A DNA stretch of 64,000 bases from JAJCYL01 sp040222875 (GTDB lineage Bacteria; Bacteroidota; Bacteroidia; Cytophagales; Cyclobacteriaceae): positions 62,001 through 126,000 of the forward strand of contig JAVKCG010000009.1 of assembly GCA_040222875.1 (NCBI GenBank), in the 5' to 3' direction. The notes below the pieces were generated by a model that was given only the letters and a program-made list of their open reading frames with translations, was not told the origin of the DNA and made no database searches. A program made the translations under genes and the position numbers. Below are positions 43,250 through 51,238 of the stretch, piece by piece. Numbering within the stretch: position 1 is the first letter of the stretch; the number at the start of each line of letters is the position of its first letter.

Positions 43250-44070
43250 TGGCGTTTTTCTTTTTCAGATAAATCTTTTAATACAAAGTCAGTGATAACT
43301 TGCTGATAATCTTTTTCTGAAATAACGTTCATTCCCAAATTCTTAATTTGGTCGAAATCACTTTGATTAGGTACCGAAAAGTACCGACCTTCTTCAGGAT
43401 TCTGTTTTATCGTCTTGACATTGATATTCTGCTCTAAATTTTTCAGTGCCTTTATAATTAGATTCGCACCTAATGGATAGAGTTGTATTATGTTCCAAAA
43501 AAGAGACCTTTCATAATCTGCATTACATTTAGCAATTTCAATTATTTCTCCTGTATCAATTCCGCCATTTGGAATTGTGTGAAGTGTACATCCGATTTTA
43601 TTATTTCTTTCCTTAATTGCATGTAAAGTGCCCATAATACCCCTATAATCAGGTAAAATGGCGGAATGTAAATTAATCAACCCTCTTCCTGGAACTTTTA
43701 TAACATCATCTTTGAATATTTTTCCAAACCGAATTGAAATAAACAAATCCGGACAAAATTCATTCATATTGGCTATAAACTCTGTTGAGTTCACATTAGC
43801 GCATTCCTCAATTGTGAATGATTTAAAATTCTGGTCTAAAAATTCAAAATCGGTTTCAATTCTATTTTCCTGAATGAAATCTATCAATCCATTAAAGAAG
43901 AACTCTTTTTCAAAGCGCTCAAGTCTTAATAATTCAAAAGGCTTTTTTTTAGGGTTTCCGACAGCACCAGAATAGTAAATTTTAACTTCGTGATTTAAAA
44001 GTTCCTTCTTCAGCAAATTATAGGTAATGTTCGATTCTATATCCTTATTAAGGAATAATGCTATTTTCAT
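43213..44070 (-). CDS. Formyltransferase family protein
   Basis: A 285-residue protein of the methionyl-tRNA/sugar formyltransferase fold. The catalytic triad is visible as N133, H135 (INLHSAILPDYRG) and D172 (NGGIDTGEII), and the N10-formyl-THF site fits. It lacks the C-terminal OB domain of Fmt, so a sugar N-formyltransferase or similar enzyme is more likely. The extreme C-terminus (RHLTLCLSNSGLS) is encoded by the attC-like element, so the native stop may have been lost. Start ATG 44070. Confidence 0.8.
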   Translation of the reverse strand: MKIALFLNKDIESNITYNLLKKELLNHEVKIYYSGAVGNPKKKPFELLRLERFEKEFFFNGLIDFIQENRIETDFEFLDQNFKSFTIEECANVNSTEFIANMNEFCPDLFISIRFGKIFKDDVIKVPGRGLINLHSAILPDYRGIMGTLHAIKERNNKIGCTLHTIPNGGIDTGEIIEIAKCNADYERSLFWNIIQLYPLGANLIIKALKNLEQNINVKTIKQNPEEGRYFSVPNQSDFDQIKNLGMNVISEKDYQQVITDFVLKDLSEKEKRHLTLCLSNSGLS

Positions 44071-44164
44071 TTATTCATCTGCATTTTTTTCAAACGATTG
44101 AGTATTGATTCCGAGAGGCATGATCATTTGGCAAGGATTGATGTTGCGGATTAAATTAAATCAA

Positions 44165-45403
44165 TCATTTCTGAATAGTTCTTTCATAAATCAACTCCGA
44201 AAATTGATTAAGAATCTCAGTAGTTGCTGGATGATTAAAAGGTAAATGCTGAGAATAAATACTTACAGCGATTCCCGATTTCCGATCGATGAACCAGTAG
44301 GTATTGAAAACGCCACCCTACAATAAAGTGCCTTTTTCCCTTCCATAAGAAGTGGTTTCAGTATCAATTAAACCAGCTAAACCCCAGTTTGCTGTTGGTT
44401 TAACCAATCCCCTGAAATCACAGCACATACCTTTGAGATAATAATTATCACTAATATCCATCGATATGTCTTTGAGTTGAGGCTTGAACATTTCATCGAT
44501 CGTCTGCTTTTCCAAAATTCTACCATTTTGATGTTCCCCGTCATTAAGTAGGCAACTCAATAGTTTGGCATAGTCCTCAGGAGAGGAAAACAGTCCGCCA
44601 CCTCCGTTGAAAGTCTTCACCTTATTTTTAGGAATTCGATTTGGGATTTCAACTAGTTGTTCTGTGCCGTCATCACCTCTTCTGCCATAAGAAACAATTT
44701 CCTCCTTTAAGGAATCAGGCACATTAAACCACGTTCTTTCCATCTCAAGTGGTCCTGTGAGGTGTTTTCTAAAATACTCTTCCAGGCTCATATCTGATAT
44801 CCTTTCAACCAATTTACCAGCCCAGGTGGTACTGGTGCCGTATAGAAATTGTGTTCCGGCCTCAAACCTCCTGGGTAAGTCTTCATATTCCCAATCCGCC
44901 TGATTGTGGGTTGCCAATAGTGAATCAGTGAAAAAGTACCCAAATCCTGAAGTGTGGGTGAGCAGGTGCCTTAGGGTAATTGGTATTTCACCATTAATCA
45001 ATTCCTTCTCGCGGGTCAAGATTGGTATGTCGGCCATTTCCGGCACAAACTTCGAAAGGTCTTCATCCAATGCTATTAAATCTTGCTCAACCAGTTGTAA
45101 GGCCGCTATACTAGTCAGCAGCTTTGTCATAGATGCGATCCTGAAAATATTGTTTGTCTCAATTGGAGAATCTGTACCCCAGATAGCGTGGCCGTAAGTG
45201 TATGCTATTTTCTCACCTGAAGAATTGATGGCAATAGCCACCAATGCAGGAAGGTCACTATTTGCCATTAATGCATCCATTTTTTGAGTTACGTAATCTT
45301 CGGACGGGAATGATGATTTCTGAGCAATTGCGGCATTCGTCGTAAGGAGGTAAGAAATTGCCGTTAGTAATAATGTTATGCCCTTGAGGTTAATCGGTTG
45401 CAT
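44165..45403 (-). pseudogene. Beta-lactamase family serine hydrolase with in-frame TAG
   Basis: The intact frame covers 411 codons with signal peptide (TTNAAIAQ) and the SxxK motif S91-M-T-K94 (FRIASMTKLLTS), typical of class C-like esterases/peptidases. An internal TAG (44318-44320) follows GREKGTLL; the frame then continues GGVFNTYWFIDRKSG ... ILNQFSELIYERTIQK to TGA at 44165. Family members usually have Trp there, so TGG probably became TAG. The truncated 361-residue product lacks its C-terminal strand and is probably inactive. Suppression cannot be excluded. Confidence 0.8.
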
Positions 45404-45646
45404 AATGAGAGGTTCTTTGGTGATTTGAGATAGGTTATTTTCAACTTGAGTTTATGTAAGAAGTGTTAAAATTATTCTGAACTGGTATAAAATTGTGAAA
45501 GTTGGTGAAGAGTATACCGCTATGGGTATTATCAAATAAACCGAATGCAATATAGGCTAGGGGTTACGCTGAAAATTGAGCAAGATCAAAACCAATTTGT
45601 TTTCATCATCGTACCTCTTTATATTTCTTTTGTAAATAAAAAACTA

Positions 45647-45967
45647 ATGGGTAAATCATTTATAAATGAGCTAGATGAGTTGGTGCTGCTATCGGTAGGT
45701 GTCTTGTTCCCTGAAGCTTATGCATATGGCATCCGGAAGGAGATTAAGGAGCAAACCGGCAAGTCGCTTTCGCTGGCCTCGATCCATACGGTGCTTTATA
45801 GGTTAGAAAATTCTGGTTTGTTAAAGTCTGAGCTTGGCGGAAGCACTGAAAAAAGAGGCGGCCGCAGCAAAAGGCTTTTCTCCTTAACTCAGGCTGGGTT
45901 GGCTACTTTAAGAAATCTCCAGGATGTCCGAACGGCCATGTGGGCCAAATTTCAACCTGCCTCATGA
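45647..45967 (+). CDS. PadR family transcriptional regulator
   Basis: A 106-residue winged-helix repressor. I choose the ATG at 45647 (MGKSFINELDELVLLSVGVL); an upstream extension to 45545 does not resemble the family. The PadR core is visible: YGIRKEIKEQTGKSLSLASIHTVLYRLENSGLLKS with the wing GGRSKRLFSLT. The stop overlaps the start of the next gene (ATGA), a coupled regulator/permease unit common in Bacteroidota. It probably controls its own operon. Confidence 0.9.
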   Translation: MGKSFINELDELVLLSVGVLFPEAYAYGIRKEIKEQTGKSLSLASIHTVLYRLENSGLLKSELGGSTEKRGGRSKRLFSLTQAGLATLRNLQDVRTAMWAKFQPAS

Positions 45968-48618
45968 CATCCAATTCGCCTCCAAAAAGGGCCCAGAAAT
46001 TCTTACGCTGGTTTTGTGATGAAGCCTGGCTGGATGAGTTATTAGGTGACCTGGAAGAGGAATTTATTGACGATGTCAAATCCATTGGCCGAAGGAAGGC
46101 TGTTCTCAATTATTACTGGCAGGTGGCACTCTTGCTCCGGCCACATATCTTAAGAAGATCGCAAACCCGAAATACTCCTATTATGCTCAAAAACTACCTT
46201 AAGTCAGCTTACAGGAATCTTTTGACAAATAAAGTTTACAGTGCCATCAACATTTCTGGTCTCACGGTAGGCATTGCTTGCTGCATGCTTATCTCCATCT
46301 ATGTGAACGATGAGATGTCGTATGACAAATTTTTCAATGACAGTGACCGCATTTACCGGGTGGCCCTTGAGCGGGTTTACCCCACAAATACCCGTTATTT
46401 CGGTTCATCCCCCGTCAATCTTGCCCCAACATTAATAGACAATTATCCCGAGGTAGAGGTGGCTGGCAGGCTTCATAAGTTGTTCTTTCAAAATGAAGTT
46501 GTGGTGGATCTGGGTGACCGGCAATTCATTGAAAAGAAATATCTATTTGCTGATAACAACTTTTTTAAGGTTTTCTCTTTTGATTATTTGGAAGGTGACG
46601 CCACTTCAGCATTGGACGGTCCCAATAAAATCGTTTTGACTAAATCTACAGCACAGCGGTTTTATGGTGAGGAACAAGCTTTGGGTAAAACCTACAACAT
46701 TGACACCTCCACCTACATTATTTCAGCCGTAATCGAAGACTTGCCTGTTAACTCACATATGAGCTTTGATATTTTAGGATCGATCCATTCACTGCCATTT
46801 TTGGAGCAGGCTGCTGAAACCAATAGCTGGATAAACCCCTGGCTGATGACCTACGTCAAATTGAGGAATGATGCCGATCCTGCAGCCTTTGAGGCCAAAC
46901 TACCTGAAATGGTCAAGTCGTATGGCCTCGCAAGTATTTTAAGCCAATTGCAAATCAGCCCAGATGATTATCCGAACTCAGGGCATGGGTTTAACTACTT
47001 TCTGCAACCCCTGGAAGACATTCACCTGAAATCCAATTTATCTGTTGAGTTGCAGGCCAATAGTGACATCATGTATGTCTACCTGTTGATTGCTGTAGTT
47101 GCGTTCATCCTACTTATTTCCTGCATCAACTTCATCAATCTTGCCACGGCTAGATCAGCCGAAAGAGCAAAGGAGGTAGGAGTGAGGAAGGTAATGGGCA
47201 GCACTCGTTCACTGTTAGTAAAGCAGTTTTTAACGGAATCAAACCTGATTGCCCTGATCGCATTGGTGCTTGCTATTGCCTTGGTTTGGTTGGTGATGCC
47301 TTACTTCAATGCCCTAGTAGGAAAAGAGTTGAGCCTCGGTGTATTGGTAAACCCAACGGTGATTGCTGCTATCCTGACTTTCATTTTGTTGGTAGGAACA
47401 CTTGCAGGATTATATCCCGCATTAGTGATAAGTTCCATTAATTCGGCTTTGGTTTTAAAAGGGAAATACAGAACCAGTAGCAAAGGTGTCTGGCTCAGGA
47501 ATGGCCTGATCATTTTTCAATTTTTCATTTCTATCACAATGATCTCCGGTACGCTGATGCTGAACAAGCAAATGAATTACATGCGGAACAAACAACTGGG
47601 CTTTCAAAAAGAGAACGTCATTTCCATAAGGCAGACCCAAGTGATTGGTGACCAGGCCGGGGTGTTTAGGGAAGAACTCCTCAAAATAGATGGCGTGGAT
47701 GAAGCTTCTTTTGCTTTCGCACTGCCGGGAGAATTTATCGGTAATTTAATTGTGAACACCGAAGATCCTGAGACACCCCAGATCAGGACATTCACCAATA
47801 CGTTTGATGACTACTACATCAATGCCCTGAACCTCGAGGTAATTTCAGGCCGTGACTTCGAACGGAGTTTTAATGATTCACTTAACGTTTTGATCAATGA
47901 AACCACGGCGGCACTGACCGGTTATGTTGATCCGATCGGTAAGAAGTTAAAGAACCCAAGCCCTCAGCAAAACCAGGTACCAGAATTCACAATTGTGGGT
48001 GTGGTAAAGGATTTTCATCATCAGTCATTGCATACTGAAATCCCACCAATGATCTTTTTCAATACAAACGCCAGATTAGCTTTACCAAGCCTTGCCGTCA
48101 AGATTAATACTACTAATACTTTATCAGTCCTAAATCAGATTGAAGAATTGTGGGTACAATTTGAAAGTGAACGGCCAATTTCATACGCCTTTTTGGATGA
48201 AAACCTCGATCGTCTTTATCAAGCTGATTTACAAACAGGAAAGATTTTCTCGCTTTTTACAATCGTTACCATCATTATGGCATGTGTGGGTCTATTCGGA
48301 TTAGCAGCCTACGTAACCCAACAACGAACCAAAGAAATCGGGGTTAGAAAAGTACTCGGTGCATCGGTTGGGGGGATCATCCTCCTGCTATCTAAAGATT
48401 TCACCAAGCTGATCGGGTTTGCCTTTCTACTGTCCCTTCCAATTGTATGGTTTGGAATGAACGAGTGGCTCAACAATTTCGCATACCGCACTGGCGTTGA
48501 CCCACTTACACTTTTAGCTGCAGGAATTTTAACGCTTGTGTTAGCTTGGGCCACCATCAGTTATTATTCAATCAAGATTGCTGTGTTAAACCCGGTGAAG
48601 AGCTTGAGGAGTGAGTAA
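45964..48618 (+). CDS. FtsX/MacB-type ABC transporter permease with prefix domain
   Basis: An 884-residue permease; ATG 45964 is chosen for its 4-base overlap with padR. Residues 1-60 (FLRWFCDEAWLDELLGDLEEEF) are the permease prefix domain found in this Bacteroidota type. The remainder shows two MacB-like periplasmic domains, each ending in an FtsX set of four membrane helices (ARSAERAKEVGVRKVMGSTR and QQRTKEIGVRKVLGASVGG mark the two). No ATPase gene is adjacent. Likely exports a compound or acts in mechanotransmission. Confidence 0.87.
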   Translation: MTSNSPPKRAQKFLRWFCDEAWLDELLGDLEEEFIDDVKSIGRRKAVLNYYWQVALLLRPHILRRSQTRNTPIMLKNYLKSAYRNLLTNKVYSAINISGLTVGIACCMLISIYVNDEMSYDKFFNDSDRIYRVALERVYPTNTRYFGSSPVNLAPTLIDNYPEVEVAGRLHKLFFQNEVVVDLGDRQFIEKKYLFADNNFFKVFSFDYLEGDATSALDGPNKIVLTKSTAQRFYGEEQALGKTYNIDTSTYIISAVIEDLPVNSHMSFDILGSIHSLPFLEQAAETNSWINPWLMTYVKLRNDADPAAFEAKLPEMVKSYGLASILSQLQISPDDYPNSGHGFNYFLQPLEDIHLKSNLSVELQANSDIMYVYLLIAVVAFILLISCINFINLATARSAERAKEVGVRKVMGSTRSLLVKQFLTESNLIALIALVLAIALVWLVMPYFNALVGKELSLGVLVNPTVIAAILTFILLVGTLAGLYPALVISSINSALVLKGKYRTSSKGVWLRNGLIIFQFFISITMISGTLMLNKQMNYMRNKQLGFQKENVISIRQTQVIGDQAGVFREELLKIDGVDEASFAFALPGEFIGNLIVNTEDPETPQIRTFTNTFDDYYINALNLEVISGRDFERSFNDSLNVLINETTAALTGYVDPIGKKLKNPSPQQNQVPEFTIVGVVKDFHHQSLHTEIPPMIFFNTNARLALPSLAVKINTTNTLSVLNQIEELWVQFESERPISYAFLDENLDRLYQADLQTGKIFSLFTIVTIIMACVGLFGLAAYVTQQRTKEIGVRKVLGASVGGIILLLSKDFTKLIGFAFLLSLPIVWFGMNEWLNNFAYRTGVDPLTLLAAGILTLVLAWATISYYSIKIAVLNPVKSLRSE

Positions 48619-48677
48619 GAGGATACTATAAACAACAATCATAGCATCATTTCTCTTCTTACTCCGTAAAAAATTGA

Positions 48678-49328
48678 ATGAAACGTTTTTACCTTATTAT
48701 AATCTTAGTTATCCCCTTACTAGCTAATTCACAATACAAAGATATCTACAAAGAAAGTGCCTGGGCAGAAAGGGACGAATGGCAAGAAGTACCCCGGATT
48801 TTGGAGGCAATGGATATCTCTCCGAACTCAGTAGTTGCAGATCTGGGCTGTCACCAAGGGTACATGACTGTAAAGCTGGCAGAGGAGCTCACTTCTGGTA
48901 AAATTTATGCCATTGATATTGATAGCTGGAAGCTTGAAAAGCTTGAGGACTTATTAGTAGAACGAGGTCTCAGTGAACAAGTAGAAGTTATTGAAGGGGA
49001 AGAAGACAATCCGAAATTGCCAATTGGGGAACTTGACGCAGTTTTGATAATGGATACTTACCATGAAATGGATGACTACATGGAGATATTATCTCACGTT
49101 AAGACATCATTAAAGCCAGGCGGTAGGTTGGTCTTAATTGAACCGGTTGCTCCAGAAAGGGAAAGTTGGTCCCGCAAAAGACAGGCCGACAAGCATGAGG
49201 TTTCAATCAGATATGCATGCCGTGATTTACAGAAGGCGGGTTTCAAAATAATTCATGAGGAAAATCCGTTCATTGATAGACGGGATATTAAGCATGACAT
49301 TTTATGGATGCTAGTGGCTGTTAAGTAA
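48678..49328 (+). CDS. Class I SAM methyltransferase with signal peptide
   Basis: A 216-residue protein. Residues 1-18 (MKRFYLIIILVIPLLANSQ) look like an N-terminal signal peptide. The SAM motif I is VVADLGCHQGYMT (about residues 52-64), with motif II-like DIDSWKLEKLEDL and DAVLIMDTYHEMDD. Exported members of this fold are known in Bacteroidota, but SAM is not expected outside the cytoplasm, so the true location is open. The substrate is unknown. Confidence 0.8.
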   Translation: MKRFYLIIILVIPLLANSQYKDIYKESAWAERDEWQEVPRILEAMDISPNSVVADLGCHQGYMTVKLAEELTSGKIYAIDIDSWKLEKLEDLLVERGLSEQVEVIEGEEDNPKLPIGELDAVLIMDTYHEMDDYMEILSHVKTSLKPGGRLVLIEPVAPERESWSRKRQADKHEVSIRYACRDLQKAGFKIIHEENPFIDRRDIKHDILWMLVAVK

Positions 49329-49383
49329 CTATTATTAAAAAATAAGGATAGCTACTTGTGTAGGTATAAATTTATTAAATCCA

Positions 49384-49391
49384 TACATTTG
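49384..49391 (+). promoter_or_regulatory. Putative -7 box for the cold-shock gene
   Basis: TACATTTG is a perfect TAnnTTTG match about 126 bases before the cold-shock protein start codon. The upstream TTG is 25 bases away rather than 19. Confidence 0.45.
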
Positions 49392-49516
49392 CGCCGTTAC
49401 TACAAAGATTTGCACTTAAGAATAGTTGTTGCCCACTCGAAGGAATTCCAATTATCATAAGTTTTAATCGTTGCCAGTACACTCAAGTGAGTAATTTTTA
49501 AGTAATAAATAATACA
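49392..49516 (+). promoter_or_regulatory. Long 5' leader of the cold-shock gene
   Basis: If transcription starts after the box at 49384, the mRNA has an untranslated leader of about 120 bases. cspA-type genes are known for such leaders, which fold differently at low temperature. I see no conserved cold box by eye. Confidence 0.35.
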
Positions 49517-49711
49517 ATGAAAAAAGGAACAGTAAAATTTTACAACAACTCAAAGGGATTTGGGTTTATCGTACCAGAAGATGGTGGTAACGATATTTTT
49601 GTGCACCAAAGCGGTTTGATCGATGAGATTAAAGAAAACGATGAGGTGGAATACGAAACTGAGCAAGGTCGCAAAGGCTTGAACGCAGTTAACGTAAAAG
49701 TAGTGGGATAG
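49517..49711 (+). CDS. CspA family cold-shock protein
   Basis: A 64-residue single-stranded nucleic-acid-binding protein of the cold-shock domain fold. RNP1 KGFGFIVPEDG and RNP2 DIFVHQSGL are present, and the N-terminus MKKGTVKFYNNSKGFGF is typical. It acts as an RNA chaperone in the cytoplasm. A strong terminator follows at 49738-49768. Confidence 0.95.
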   Translation: MKKGTVKFYNNSKGFGFIVPEDGGNDIFVHQSGLIDEIKENDEVEYETEQGRKGLNAVNVKVVG

Positions 49712-49737
49712 AAAAAAAGAGAGAAGAATCATATAAG

Positions 49738-49768
49738 AAGCTGGCTCAATGTTGAGTCAGCTTTTTTT
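49738..49768 (+). terminator. Intrinsic terminator of the cold-shock gene
   Basis: Stem AAGCTGGCTCAA/TTGAGTCAGCTT (one mismatch) with a 2-base loop followed by a run of seven T residues. Confidence 0.88.
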
Positions 49769-49865
49769 ATGCCCAAACCTTTGCAAAATTTCAATTAACG
49801 CTTAATAAAATAGTCCATTATAAAATGGATTGTTATCTTGATTAATTAAACTTTAAACCTGCCTC

Positions 49866-50384
49866 ATGAAAAGTATAGCCTTGTTACTACTCATTGCCAT
49901 CTGTTGCACAGTACCTGCCTGGGGTCAGTCAGGGGATGAAGATATTGCCGAAATTATTGATCAACTTACTGTAAGGTGGGATGCTCAGGCTGAAGGGTTA
50001 ATGAAGTATGAAAACCTGAAAAACCTTTGCAGAAACAGGGACTATCGATACGATTTAATTGAACTACTCGATAAAATTCATCATTATGACACCACGCTTT
50101 ATTTTGTGGTAACTAAGAAATTTGAAACTGATCAAGATCCTGAAGCAAAGGCAACGATTGATGATATTATCACTTTAGAGGCTGATTACACCACGTTGAA
50201 TTTTAAGAACTTTATCCATCAGGAATGCAACAACTACAATATGGTGGAGAACAGTTTTGGGAAAGAAGGTCCTGAGTATGAGGAAGAACGAAATCTTGTT
50301 GAGGAGGAATTGTCTGCCTATGTTACCACGATCACCCGACGCATCGACATCATCGATGAACATGTGCATCACCTAAAACTCTGA
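49866..50384 (+). CDS. Exported hypothetical protein
   Basis: A 172-residue protein with a signal peptide (ALLLLIAICCTVPAWGQS). The mature part is helical and acidic, with NRDYRYDLIELLDKIHHYD and the C-terminus IDEHVHHLKL. I do not recognise a family. The ATG at 49866 is the clear start. It stands alone after the cold-shock gene. Confidence 0.7.
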   Translation: MKSIALLLLIAICCTVPAWGQSGDEDIAEIIDQLTVRWDAQAEGLMKYENLKNLCRNRDYRYDLIELLDKIHHYDTTLYFVVTKKFETDQDPEAKATIDDIITLEADYTTLNFKNFIHQECNNYNMVENSFGKEGPEYEEERNLVEEELSAYVTTITRRIDIIDEHVHHLKL

Positions 50385-50512
50385 CGATGGTCATTTACTT
50401 GTCTTTTTTGATCCATTTTTAAGAATTGGGTCTCAACTTAGAGATGCTTTCGGTAGCTTTATTGAACTGCCAATTATGGCTGTTTTGAGGTTTGAAAATT
50501 GTTTACAGGTTG

Positions 50513-51238
50513 ATGGCCGTTTGCCGCTGCTTTTTCTTAATAAATTTCAAGTGCATCATTTTGCTGGTGCTCATTATTCCCGATGTTGCAGGTCAGGTTA
50601 GTGCGGATAATGTCAGCATTCCAGAGCTTAATAAGTGGTATGATTCCGTGGTTGGCATTGAAAATACGGCCTTAATTAATGGCCCGGAGTATGTCTTAAT
50701 ATCTCCTTCTACCTATACCCATCCTTTTTTTGAGCAAAGGAGTGCCTGGCAAGGGGCTGTAGTCATTAATAGCTTGAACTATGAGGGCCTGCGATTGATG
50801 TATGACATATATAGTGATTTGCTTGTCCTTGAACATAGGTATGCTGGCCAAGCCCCAATCTGGACGGTATTGGAAAAATCCAGAATTGAACACTTTACGC
50901 TGGCATCTAGATCGTTCACCAGGCACAATGTAAATGGTGAGGAGCTATATCTTGAGCTCATTGCATCTGCCAATGGAAAAATGCTATTTGCCCAGCGGCG
51001 CAAGGTGCGTGTAACCAAAAGCAACAGGTTCGAACTTGAACCCTCACCGCTCTTCCACCTGAAAGTCGATAACAGGTTTCACTCTTTTTACAGCCTTAAA
51101 AAGTTTTATGAGCTATATCCGGAAATTCAGACACCCATTAAGGATTATGTAAGAAGCAATGACGTTAGCCTTGGCAATGACCAGGATATCATTGAGTTGT
51201 TCAAATACTGTGAGGCTCAAACCATATCTGATATATGA
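50513..51238 (+). CDS. Exported hypothetical protein of the TonB-receptor operon
   Basis: A 241-residue protein, first gene of a four-gene unit. The ATG at 50513 (MAVCRCFFLINFKCIILLV) is preferred over an upstream TTG at 50492. A signal peptide reaches about AGQVS. The body is beta-rich, with YEGLRLMYDIYSDLLVLEH and FHSFYSLKKFYELYPEIQ near the C-terminus. No domain is recognised. The stop overlaps the receptor start by 4 bases, so it is translated with the receptor. Confidence 0.7.
   Translation: MAVCRCFFLINFKCIILLVLIIPDVAGQVSADNVSIPELNKWYDSVVGIENTALINGPEYVLISPSTYTHPFFEQRSAWQGAVVINSLNYEGLRLMYDIYSDLLVLEHRYAGQAPIWTVLEKSRIEHFTLASRSFTRHNVNGEELYLELIASANGKMLFAQRRKVRVTKSNRFELEPSPLFHLKVDNRFHSFYSLKKFYELYPEIQTPIKDYVRSNDVSLGNDQDIIELFKYCEAQTISDI

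Noticed and set aside
45545..45646. N-terminal extension of the PadR regulator
   Set aside because: The extra 34 residues do not resemble the family, whose normal beginning is at the ATG 45647.
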